DNA from: an uncultured Lachnospiraceae bacterium
GTDB taxonomy: Bacteria > Bacillota > Clostridia > Lachnospirales > Lachnospiraceae
NCBI GenBank assembly: GCA_910585255.1
Contig: CAJUEI010000161.1
Span: forward strand, 1-9,053
Length of the DNA stretch: 9,053 nt
Reading direction: 5' to 3'
Shown here: piece after piece, positions 1 to 6,769 of the stretch
Position numbering within the stretch: position 1 is the first letter of the stretch
Layout of the letters: each line of letters opens with the position of its first letter
Position numbers and translations under genes: made by a program
The notes under the pieces: model-generated
What the model was told of the DNA's origin: nothing
What the model saw: only the letters and a program-made list of their open reading frames with translations
Database searches by the model: none

Positions 1-1221
1 GGAATCGTGCCGGTTATGATAGCAAAAGATTTAGAAATCGAATTATTTCATTCTTTGCTGGATACTTATCAACCAGATTATATTTGGCTTCCATCGGAAC
101 AAATAAGCGTATTTCCAGATTATACGATTGTATTTTCTAAATATAAATATACTCTTTTAAAAACAAGTTATGGTTCAACAGAAAAATTATCAAAAGAATT
201 AGCACTTTTACTTACTACATCTGGTTCTACTGGAAGTCCGAAATTAGTGAGACAGAGTTATTCCAATATAAGGGCAAATACAGAGTCGATTGTGACTTAT
301 TTAAAATTGGATGCTTCCGAACGTCCGATTACCACCTTACCAATGAATTATACCTATGGACTATCAATTATTCATAGTCATCTATCTGTTGGTGCAACCA
401 TTCTTTTAACAGAAAAGTCTTTGATGCAGAAGGAATTTTGGGAGTTCTTTATAAGGGAGAGAGCTACTTCATTTGGAGGAGTACCCTATATTTATGAAAT
501 GCTAAAAAAACTGCGTTTCTTTCAGATGGATTTGCCAAGCTTAAGAACGATGACACAGGCAGGAGGAAAACTGACAGAAGAACTGCATAAGGAGTTTGCA
601 GAGTATGCCGTTAAACAAAAGAAAAATTTTGTGGTAATGTATGGACAAACAGAAGCAACAGCAAGAATGGCATATCTGCCTCCAGAGAAAGCATTAGAAA
701 AGTATGGGAGTATGGGAATTGCTATTCCAGGAGGACGGTTTGAGCTTATTGATGAAAATGGAAGCCGAATCGATCAAGAGAATACCGTAGGGGAATTGGT
801 TTATTATGGTGCAAATGTGATGTTAGGCTATGCGGAATGTCGGAATGATTTAGAAAAAGAAGATGAGCAAAAGGGAAAATTAGTAACGGGGGATATGGCA
901 AAAAGAGATTTGGACGGTTTTTATTATATTGTTGGGCGAAAAAAGAGATTTTTAAAATTATTTGGGAAGCGTGTTAATTTAGATGAAATTGAACGATTAG
1001 TAAAAACACAGTTTAAAGAGATAGATTGTGCCAGCAGCGGTATAGATGATAAATTGTGGATTTTTGTAACAAAGGAGTCTCTTATAAAAGAAATCAAACA
1101 CTTTATTACAGAGAAAATTCAGATTCATTTTTCAGCGGTAGAAGTAGCTTATATAGAAAATATTCCTAAAAATAATGCAGGAAAAACGTTATATGTAGAA
1201 TTAGAAAAATATTATAAATAG
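1..1221 (+). CDS. AMP-forming acyl/aryl-acid ligase, 5'-truncated by window edge
   Basis: ANL-superfamily adenylating enzyme: it activates a carboxylic acid with ATP to an acyl-adenylate and passes it to a thiol, either CoA or a carrier-protein phosphopantetheine. Numbering from the GTG at 7, visible motifs are the P-loop-like TSGSTGSPK (71-79), YGQTEAT (212-218), TGD (294-296), the hinge GRKKR (310-314) and the C-terminal PKNNAGKT with candidate catalytic Lys393. The GTG at 7 is probably not the start. The two codons before it are open and continue the conserved 'GxVPV' strand typical of this family, and the visible part lacks roughly the first 50-100 residues of a normal ligase; the gene therefore begins left of the window. 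It ends 10 nt before the LuxE-like gene. The ACP at the far end of the cluster is a plausible acyl acceptor (inference). The substrate cannot be read from sequence. Confidence 0.9.
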   Translation, partial: GIVPVMIAKDLEIELFHSLLDTYQPDYIWLPSEQISVFPDYTIVFSKYKYTLLKTSYGSTEKLSKELALLLTTSGSTGSPKLVRQSYSNIRANTESIVTYLKLDASERPITTLPMNYTYGLSIIHSHLSVGATILLTEKSLMQKEFWEFFIRERATSFGGVPYIYEMLKKLRFFQMDLPSLRTMTQAGGKLTEELHKEFAEYAVKQKKNFVVMYGQTEATARMAYLPPEKALEKYGSMGIAIPGGRFELIDENGSRIDQENTVGELVYYGANVMLGYAECRNDLEKEDEQKGKLVTGDMAKRDLDGFYYIVGRKKRFLKLFGKRVNLDEIERLVKTQFKEIDCASSGIDDKLWIFVTKESLIKEIKHFITEKIQIHFSAVEVAYIENIPKNNAGKTLYVELEKYYK

Positions 1222-1231
1222 GAGATATGGT

Positions 1232-2317
1232 ATGATGGAATATCGTGAAATTTTAGAAATTCCGCCTTATTCTATGGATAAGAAAGAAAAGGAATTATAT
1301 TTGACAACATATTTGTCTGATTTAACAAAATATCACTATGTAAACTGCAGAGAGTATCAGAAGATTTTAGATGCAGTTGGTTTTGATGTAGAAGAGATTG
1401 ACACCTATCGCAATATTCCTTTTTTACCGGTTCGTTTATTTAAAGAATATGATTTAAAAAGTATATCGGAAGAAGAGATTAGAAAGACTATGACTTCTTC
1501 TGGAACATCGGGACAAAAGGTTTCTAGAATTTATTTAGATAAGGAAACAGCAGCAAATCAAACGAAAACATTAACAAAAATTGTTTCTTCTTATATAGGA
1601 AAACAAAGGCTTCCTATGATTATATTAGATACTTCTGCACTTTTAAAAGATCGAGCCGCTTTTTCTGCCAGAGGGGCAGGAATATTAGGATTTTCTATCT
1701 TTGCAAGAGATAAATTGTATGCACTAAATGAAGCAATGGAATTGGATATAGAAGGAATCAAACAATTTTTAGAGGAACATAAGGGAGAGAAGATATTTTT
1801 ATTTGGTTTTACCTTTATGATATGGCAGTATTTTTATCAGGAACTAATAAGGACAGGTTTTCGGCCAGATTTATCGAATGGAATTTTAATTCATGGCGGA
1901 GGTTGGAAAAAACTGCTTTCGGAGGCGGTGTCTCCAGAACAATTTAAGGAAGAATTAAAATCAGTATGTGGAATCAAACAGGTTTATGACTATTATGGAA
2001 TGGTGGAACAGACGGGGACAATTTATATGGAATGTGAATGTGGCTATCTTCATACTTCGGTTTTTTCAGATGTAATAATACGAAGGGCAAGTGATTTTTC
2101 TATAGCAGAGGAGGGAGAAGAGGGATTGATTGAAGTAGTCTCTGTACTGCCAAAATCGTATCCAGGACATGTATTGCTGACAGAAGATTGCGGTGTAATT
2201 TTTGGGGAAGATACTTGTTCCTGTGGGAGGAAAGGAAAGTATTTTAAGGTAAAGGGAAGGATTAAAAATGCAGAGATAAGGGGGTGCAGTGATACATATG
2301 CAGCTAAATTCTCATGA
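1232..2317 (+). CDS. LuxE-type acyl-protein synthetase
   Basis: Similar to LuxE, the fatty-acid-activating subunit of the Lux reductase complex. LuxE adenylates an acid, holds the acyl group on a cysteine near its C-terminus and passes it to LuxC. The 361-residue length matches the family (about 370). Visible motifs are SSGTSGQK (89-96), HGGGWK (221-226), DYYGMVEQTG (253-262) and the C-terminal GRIKNAEIRGC (342-352). Cys352, about ten residues from the end, sits where the acylated cysteine of LuxE is known to lie. Extra cysteines occur as C268/C270 and C329/C331, possibly a metal site (inference). AGGAG at 1220-1224 gives 7 nt spacing to the ATG at 1232; the next codon, ATG 1235, is an equally possible start. 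The 3' end overlaps the LuxC-like gene by 29 nt, so translation is probably coupled. The PaaK/LuxE branch is secure; the natural acid is unknown. Confidence 0.9.
   Translation: MMEYREILEIPPYSMDKKEKELYLTTYLSDLTKYHYVNCREYQKILDAVGFDVEEIDTYRNIPFLPVRLFKEYDLKSISEEEIRKTMTSSGTSGQKVSRIYLDKETAANQTKTLTKIVSSYIGKQRLPMIILDTSALLKDRAAFSARGAGILGFSIFARDKLYALNEAMELDIEGIKQFLEEHKGEKIFLFGFTFMIWQYFYQELIRTGFRPDLSNGILIHGGGWKKLLSEAVSPEQFKEELKSVCGIKQVYDYYGMVEQTGTIYMECECGYLHTSVFSDVIIRRASDFSIAEEGEEGLIEVVSVLPKSYPGHVLLTEDCGVIFGEDTCSCGRKGKYFKVKGRIKNAEIRGCSDTYAAKFS
2278..2286 (+). promoter_or_regulatory. Extended Shine-Dalgarno inside the luxE-like gene
   Basis: AAGGGGGTG matches the long anti-SD complement AAGGAGGTG at 8 of 9 positions. 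It serves the downstream LuxC-like gene. It lies 4 nt (from the G run) before GTG 2289 and 13 nt before ATG 2298, so it does not settle which start is used. Its position within the coding sequence for the conserved LuxE C-terminus shows the overlap is real. Confidence 0.6.
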
Positions 2318-3500
2318 TATAAAAATAGTATATTCTGGTATGGAAAATTTGGAAAGGATGAAAAGATTACCTGTACGGAAAGTATTTGATGAGGAAGTCT
2401 GTTGTTTCCTCCATGAGCTGTCTTCTGCCATTCGAATGGACAAAGAATGTAGGGATTATCCTGATCTAATCACATTTGGATTTTTTTGCAGAAAGGCGAA
2501 TATAGAAAGACTCAAAAATGAGTATGCAGAAGAGTATCGAATAGGACGGGGGTTTAGTTTTCATATTGCTCCGTCCAATGTACCCATTAATTTTGCCTAT
2601 ACATTAGCGGCAGGTCTATTGGCAGGAAATATATGTGTAGTACGGGCATCCACAAAAGATTTTAAACAGACAGAAATCATATGCCGTTTAATTAAACAGA
2701 TAGCAGACAGACAAGCCTTTTCTACTGGTAAATATATAGCAATTATTCAATATAAGCATAAAAAAGAGATAACAGATTTTTTTTCTGCTTTATCCGATAT
2801 ACGTGTTATTTGGGGAGGGGATTCTACTGTAGAGGAGATACAAAAAAGTAAAATTCCCCCAAGGTGTATGGAAGTCGTTTTTGCAGATCGGTATTCTGCA
2901 TGTGTAATGGATGCAAAACAGATTCTTAAGATGAAAAACTGGAAGGAAATCGCACAAAATTTTTATAATGATACCTATTTATATGATCAAAATGCCTGTT
3001 CTTCTCCACATTTACTTTATTGGTTAGGAACAAAAGAGGAGATTGAACAAGCGAAACGATTATTTTGGGATGCAATTGATGAACAAATTAAATCGAAATA
3101 TAGGATCGAACCGGTTATAGCAGTAGATAAATTAACGATGGCTTATCGAGCAGCAATCGAAAAAAGTGATGTGAGGATTCAAACAGAATATGCAAATCTA
3201 ATTTATCGGATAGAATTAACAGAATTGGATGCAGATAGTTTAAATTTTTCTTGTCCAGGAGGAAGTTATCTAGAATATAGCAGTGAAGAAATATCTGGTT
3301 TAAAAGTGATAGCAACCAAAAAATTTCAGACATTATCCTATTTAGGAAGCAATCCAAAAGATTTAGCAGATTGGGTAATAGAGGAAGGAATATTAGGCGT
3401 GGATCGAATTGTTCCTATGGGAAAAACGGCTGATTTTTCATTACTTTGGGATGGATACGATTTAATAAAAGAAATGTCAAGAAAGATTGTGGTTCAATAA
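2289..3500 (+). CDS. LuxC-type acyl-CoA/acyl-protein reductase
   Basis: Aldehyde-dehydrogenase-fold reductase of the LuxC family. It receives an acyl group on a cysteine and reduces it with NADPH to an aldehyde. Visible blocks are HIAPSNVPI (92-100) followed by the cofactor-domain stretch LAAGLLAGN (106-114), WGGD (175-178) and FADRYS (198-203). QNACSSPH (234-241) holds the predicted catalytic Cys237, and the family-typical C-terminus is VDRIVPMGK (371-379) then LLWDGYDLI (385-393). The 403-residue length is slightly short of classical LuxC (about 480), mostly at the N-terminus. The start may be GTG 2289 or ATG 2298. It overlaps the LuxE-like gene, the partner needed for acid-to-aldehyde conversion. 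With no luciferase genes nearby, the aldehyde must have another fate, perhaps the transketolase or SDRs downstream (inference). Confidence 0.9.
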   Translation: MIHMQLNSHDIKIVYSGMENLERMKRLPVRKVFDEEVCCFLHELSSAIRMDKECRDYPDLITFGFFCRKANIERLKNEYAEEYRIGRGFSFHIAPSNVPINFAYTLAAGLLAGNICVVRASTKDFKQTEIICRLIKQIADRQAFSTGKYIAIIQYKHKKEITDFFSALSDIRVIWGGDSTVEEIQKSKIPPRCMEVVFADRYSACVMDAKQILKMKNWKEIAQNFYNDTYLYDQNACSSPHLLYWLGTKEEIEQAKRLFWDAIDEQIKSKYRIEPVIAVDKLTMAYRAAIEKSDVRIQTEYANLIYRIELTELDADSLNFSCPGGSYLEYSSEEISGLKVIATKKFQTLSYLGSNPKDLADWVIEEGILGVDRIVPMGKTADFSLLWDGYDLIKEMSRKIVVQ

Positions 3501-3532
3501 TGGATATTTATACAATAGAGAAAGGATAGAGG

Positions 3533-4483
3533 ATGAAAATTTCATTTGTAATTCCCTGTTATGGTTCAGAAATGACAATTGAGAGGGTTGTTTTTGAGAT
3601 TCTAGAGGTATTAAAGCGGCGGGAAATCATGGATTATGAGATAATTCTTGTAAATGATTGTTCTCCAGATGGAGTATGGGAGGTAATACAAAAACTAACC
3701 AAACAAAATCAAAAGATAAAAGGTATTTGTTTAGCTAAAAATTTTGGGCAGCATGCAGCACTATTGGCGGGGTATCATTATTGTACAGGAGATCGAATTG
3801 TTTCATTAGATGATGACGGACAGACACCGATGGATGAATTTTATCAATTATTGGATAAATTGGAAGAGGGTTATGATGCTGTTTATGCTTACTATTATGA
3901 GATTAAACAGACTGCATTTCGAAGATTCGGTACTTGGATGGCAAAAAAAATGGGAGAGGTGATGCTTCACCAGCCAAAAGATTTTTATGCAAGCAGTTTT
4001 TATATAGCAAGAGATTTTGTAATAAAAGAAATGATAAAATATGAAAATTCTTATCCCTATTTGTTTGGACTTTTATTGAGAACAACAAATAAAATAGCAT
4101 GTGTTCCTACCCATCATAGAGAACGGGTACATGGAAAATCAGGATATTCCTTTAAAAAATTATTTTTATTATGGGTAAATGGGTTTACAGCTTTTTCTGT
4201 AAAACCATTAGAAATTGGTATTTATATGGGAGTTGTTTTGGCGTTAATGGGATTTCTTTATGCGATAATAACCATTATACGTAAATTTTTATATGTGGAT
4301 ATTGTGGTTGGATGGAGCTCGATTATATCGATTCTATTGATTCTAGGAGGAATGATTTTGATTATGCTGGGATTAATCGGAGAGTATGTAGGCAGAATTT
4401 ATATTAGTATCAATAACGCCCCTCAATATGTGATAAGAGAAGTAACAGGAACGTTTGCGGAGGACAGCCATGAAACAGTTTAA
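3533..4483 (+). CDS. Family 2 glycosyltransferase, polyprenyl-phosphate type (GtrB/ArnC-like)
   Basis: Membrane-anchored inverting glycosyltransferase with GT-A fold. It probably moves a sugar from a nucleotide donor to undecaprenyl phosphate on the cytoplasmic face. The N-terminus FVIPCYGSE (5-13), VNDCSPDG (40-47), NFGQ (70-73) and the metal/donor motif DDDGQTP (93-99) are typical of the family, as is HGKSGYSFKKL (200-210) at the catalytic-domain end. Two hydrophobic helices follow at about 226-249 and 262-284, then GEYVGRIY (283-290), as in GtrB, ArnC and DPM-like enzymes. Length 316 is normal. AAAGGA at 3521-3526 lies 6 nt from the ATG. It overlaps the first small membrane gene by 14 nt, the expected partnership of a lipid-sugar synthase with its flippase. 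The sugar is not identifiable from sequence. Confidence 0.92.
   Translation: MKISFVIPCYGSEMTIERVVFEILEVLKRREIMDYEIILVNDCSPDGVWEVIQKLTKQNQKIKGICLAKNFGQHAALLAGYHYCTGDRIVSLDDDGQTPMDEFYQLLDKLEEGYDAVYAYYYEIKQTAFRRFGTWMAKKMGEVMLHQPKDFYASSFYIARDFVIKEMIKYENSYPYLFGLLLRTTNKIACVPTHHRERVHGKSGYSFKKLFLLWVNGFTAFSVKPLEIGIYMGVVLALMGFLYAIITIIRKFLYVDIVVGWSSIISILLILGGMILIMLGLIGEYVGRIYISINNAPQYVIREVTGTFAEDSHETV
4459..4463 (+). promoter_or_regulatory. Shine-Dalgarno fixing the start of the first SMR-like gene
   Basis: GGAGG lies 6 nt before ATG 4470. It overlaps the second to fourth codons of a frame opening at TTG 4455, so the shorter ATG start, with 14 nt overlap of the glycosyltransferase gene, is preferred. 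Confidence 0.75.
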
Positions 4484-4826
4484 GTCCATCTTTATCTTAC
4501 ATTTTGTTTTTGCCATTTATTCTGTATCAGGCATTGCATCTAAATTTGCCTCACAAGAACAAGTAATGTCTCTTCCATTTATTTTGTTATATGGCATTGT
4601 TTTGGGAATTCTTTTTTTCTATGCAATTGTTTGGCAGCAGTTATTAAAGCAGATTCCTCTTATTGTTGCTTATACAAATAAAGCAGTAACCGTGATTTGG
4701 GGAATGATCTGGGGGATGCTCTTTTTTGATGAAAAATTTACGATACAAAAGGGAATAGGAGCCTTTGTAATTATAGCAGGAGTTTCTCTTGTGGTATCAA
4801 GTGAGAGGAAAAAAGGAGAAGAATAA
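4470..4826 (+). CDS. SMR/EamA-type small membrane protein, likely flippase subunit 1 (ArnE/ArnF-like)
   Basis: A 118-residue integral membrane protein with four predicted helices (about 6-24, 35-58, 64-85, 92-110) and a basic/acidic cytoplasmic tail (SERKKGEE). The third and fourth helices carry the DMT-superfamily pattern: AYTNKA (68-73), then FFDEKF (85-90), then GIGAFVIIAG (95-104). The EmrE-type proton/drug glutamate expected near residue 14 is absent (Phe14), which argues against a multidrug exporter. Placed directly after a polyprenyl-phosphate glycosyltransferase and before a second protein of the same build, it resembles the ArnE/ArnF pair that moves undecaprenyl-phosphate-linked sugar across the membrane. 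The heterodimeric flippase role is inference from context; the membrane family assignment is firm. Confidence 0.8.
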   Translation: MKQFKSIFILHFVFAIYSVSGIASKFASQEQVMSLPFILLYGIVLGILFFYAIVWQQLLKQIPLIVAYTNKAVTVIWGMIWGMLFFDEKFTIQKGIGAFVIIAGVSLVVSSERKKGEE

Positions 4827-5161
4827 TGATAGATTATATAATATTTTTAGGCTCTGTTTTTCTCTCTTCTATTTCGCAAATTTTACTTAAAATCAGTGCA
4901 AATGGTTCTTACCAGAACAGATGGAAGGAATATTTTAATGTTCGGGTTATTATAGCATACGGGATTTTTTTTCTATCTAGTTTTATGACGATTTTAGCAT
5001 ACCGGGGAGTACCATTGTCTTTAGGTCCTATTTTAGAATCCTCTGGTTATTTTTGGGTAACAATATTGGGTTATGTTATATTGAAGGAAACGGTTAGTAA
5101 AAAGAAAGCAGTCGGTCTTCTGGTAATTCTGCTGGGGATTTTGATTGCAACGATCGAATAG
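4826..5161 (+). CDS. SMR/EamA-type small membrane protein, likely flippase subunit 2 (ArnE/ArnF-like)
   Basis: A 111-residue four-helix membrane protein (helices about 3-22, 40-60, 66-85, 93-110). It has the DMT signature AYRGVPLSLGP (58-68) and, before the last helix, a LKETVSKKKAVGLLVILLG stretch (86-104). Its ATG overlaps the stop of the previous gene by one base (TAATG), and AAAGGAG at 4812-4818 gives 7 nt spacing. This implies tight translational coupling and equal dosage, as expected of a heterodimer. Ser14 replaces the EmrE catalytic Glu14, so drug/proton antiport is unlikely. Taken with its partner and the upstream glycosyltransferase, lipid-linked sugar translocation is the best guess. 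A 39-nt gap separates it from the first SDR gene. Confidence 0.8.
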   Translation: MIDYIIFLGSVFLSSISQILLKISANGSYQNRWKEYFNVRVIIAYGIFFLSSFMTILAYRGVPLSLGPILESSGYFWVTILGYVILKETVSKKKAVGLLVILLGILIATIE

Positions 5162-5200
5162 GTTTGTATCATAGATAAAACGATAGGGGAGGCAAGAATC

Positions 5201-5938
5201 ATGTTGAAAGGAAAAAATGCGATTATTACAGGTGCCCGCCGGGGAATTGGTCGTGCTGCAGTACGAATATTTGCAGAAAATGGAGCCAATATTTGGGCGT
5301 GTGCCCGGAAGAAAGAGATGGATTTTGAGTCGGATATGAAGCAGTTAGCAGAGGAAAATGGGGTATGGATTCAGCCGATCTATTTTGAACTGACAGAAGA
5401 AGAACAGATAAAAACGGCAATAAAGGAAATTATTTCGGAAAAGAAAAAAATAGATATTCTAGCGAATATTGCAGGAATTGCATACGGCGGTTTATTAAGT
5501 ATGACATCGATGGAAGTGATACGTCAGGTATTTGAAGTTAATTTTTTTTCACAGATCTTGATTATGCAGCTTGTTTCTAGATATATGACACGACAAAAAA
5601 GCGGCAGTATTATCAATGTTTCTTCTGTAGCAGGAATGGATAGTGAAGCGGGATATACCGCATATGGAAGCAGCAAGGCAGCTCTTGCTTTTGCTACAAA
5701 AACGATTTCCTGTGAATTGGCAAAGGTAGGAATTCGGGTAAATGCAGTAGCTCCGGGATTATTGGATACTGATATGGGGGCTTGTATTGAATCTGGTGCA
5801 AAAGCACGTATGATGGAGGCGTGCAGTATGGAGAGACTTGGTACCTCAGAAGAAGTTGCCAGAGTAATTGCTTTTTTAGCAAGTGAACAGGCATCTTTTA
5901 TTACAGGTCAAGTGATACGAGTAGATGGAGGAATGTGA
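5201..5938 (+). CDS. Short-chain dehydrogenase/reductase, FabG-like (paralogue 1)
   Basis: Classical SDR of 245 residues: an NAD(P)H-dependent ketone/alcohol oxidoreductase, soluble and usually tetrameric. Rossmann motif TGARRGIG (10-17); catalytic tetrad Asn114, Ser142, Tyr155, Lys159 (YGSSK 155-159) with the usual 13-residue Ser-Tyr distance; C-terminal VDGGM. Arg14 in the glycine loop and Arg36-Lys37 after the second strand suggest NADPH (inference). The structural NNAG motif reads NIAG (89-92), a mild departure. AGGGGAGG at 5185-5192 gives 8 nt spacing. It is about 51% identical, without gaps, to the SDR at 7841-8596. Although it looks like 3-oxoacyl-ACP reductase, no ketosynthase is nearby, and its place against the transketolase genes suggests reduction of a pathway-specific ketone (inference). 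Confidence 0.92.
   Translation: MLKGKNAIITGARRGIGRAAVRIFAENGANIWACARKKEMDFESDMKQLAEENGVWIQPIYFELTEEEQIKTAIKEIISEKKKIDILANIAGIAYGGLLSMTSMEVIRQVFEVNFFSQILIMQLVSRYMTRQKSGSIINVSSVAGMDSEAGYTAYGSSKAALAFATKTISCELAKVGIRVNAVAPGLLDTDMGACIESGAKARMMEACSMERLGTSEEVARVIAFLASEQASFITGQVIRVDGGM
5927..5931 (+). promoter_or_regulatory. Shine-Dalgarno inside SDR 1 for the transketolase N-subunit
   Basis: GGAGG, part of the codons for the conserved DGGM terminus, lies 6 nt from ATG 5938 but only 3 nt from GTG 5935. ATG 5938, with a one-base TGATG overlap, is therefore chosen. Confidence 0.7.
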
Positions 5939-6768
5939 TGGCACAAGCAGAAAAAATAGAAATGTGTAGAAAAGCTGCCGGTCAAATTCGGAAACATATT
6001 ATTGAAATGACCTATGCTGCTGGAAATTTAGGTGCCCATTTGGGAGGAAGTCTTTCGATAACAGAGATATTAGCTGCACTGTATATAGGAACATTAAATT
6101 TTCGTATAGAGGATTGGAAGTGGGAAGAACGAGATCGAGTGATATTGAGTAAAGGACATGCAGCACTTGCACTTTATCCCGCTTTGGCGGAGGCGGGGAT
6201 TTTATCAAAGGAAGAATTGCATCTTTTTAAAAAGAATGGTTCTCGTTTAACAGCACATCCTTCATGTGAAGGTGTACCTGGTATTGAGTTTGCCAGCGGA
6301 AGTTTAGGGCAGGGTCTTTCCCTTGGAGTTGGAGTGAGTTTGGCATTAAAAAGAAAGAATAATTTAGTTTCTAGAGTATTTGTTCTGCTTGGTGACGGAG
6401 AGTGTGAGGAAGGCTCTGTCTGGGAAGCTGCAGCGAGTGCTTCTCATTTTCAATTAAATCAATTAGCAGCAATTGTAGATGTAAATCGGATTCAGTATGA
6501 TGGTTTTACGGAAGAAATTATGGGAATGAAGCCATTGGCACAAAAATGGAAAGAGTTTGGCTGGCATGTCTGTGAGGTAGATGGTCATAGTATAGAACAA
6601 TTATTAGATGCCTTTATGGTAAAAGAAGAAAAACCACTTGTTATTTTAGCAAATACAGTAAAGGGAAAAGGCATTTCATTTATGGAAGGAAATTGGCGTT
6701 TTCATAATGCCAGAATTTCGCAGGAGCAATATCAGCAGGCGATGGAAGAATGGAAAGGTGTTGAATAG
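5938..6768 (+). CDS. Transketolase, N-terminal (thiamine-diphosphate-binding) subunit
   Basis: The 276-residue N-terminal half of a split transketolase, binding the diphosphate end of thiamine diphosphate and Mg2+. The cofactor motif starts at GDGE (152-155) and ends with VDVNRIQ (Asn183). Active-site histidines known from yeast transketolase have clear counterparts: His34 (AHLGG), His74 (SKGHA), His107 (LTAHPS) and His256 (WRFHNA). GSLGQGLS (121-128) and VKGKG (241-245) are also typical. The start is ATG 5938, overlapping the preceding SDR stop by one base (TGATG), with GGAGG 6 nt upstream. It is followed after 1 nt by the C-terminal subunit, and both are needed for one enzyme. Split transketolases are common in Clostridia. 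Its setting among acyl-activation and glycan genes argues for a dedicated rather than a pentose-phosphate role (inference). Confidence 0.93.
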   Translation: MAQAEKIEMCRKAAGQIRKHIIEMTYAAGNLGAHLGGSLSITEILAALYIGTLNFRIEDWKWEERDRVILSKGHAALALYPALAEAGILSKEELHLFKKNGSRLTAHPSCEGVPGIEFASGSLGQGLSLGVGVSLALKRKNNLVSRVFVLLGDGECEEGSVWEAAASASHFQLNQLAAIVDVNRIQYDGFTEEIMGMKPLAQKWKEFGWHVCEVDGHSIEQLLDAFMVKEEKPLVILANTVKGKGISFMEGNWRFHNARISQEQYQQAMEEWKGVE

Positions 6769-6769
6769 A

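Noticed and set aside
3115..3357. Minus-strand open frames, here and at 3903-4100, 5071-5289, 5999-6208, 7557-7817 and 8215-8520
   Set aside because: They lie opposite well-supported genes, show no recognisable motifs or family resemblance, and are rich in the residues expected from antisense reading.
1232..3500. Bioluminescence (lux) operon
   Set aside because: Only luxE- and luxC-type genes are present; luxA, luxB and luxD are absent and the neighbours are glycan and transketolase genes.
3487..3516. Possible promoter (TTGTGG ... TACAAT, 18-nt spacer) before the glycosyltransferase gene
   Set aside because: The -35 box is poor, and transcription would begin about 10 nt from the ATG, leaving the ribosome site cut; read-through from upstream is simpler.
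4470..5161. Multidrug SMR efflux pair (EmrE/EbrAB type)
   Set aside because: The key TM1 glutamate near residue 14 is missing from both proteins, and the genes overlap a polyprenyl-phosphate glycosyltransferase.
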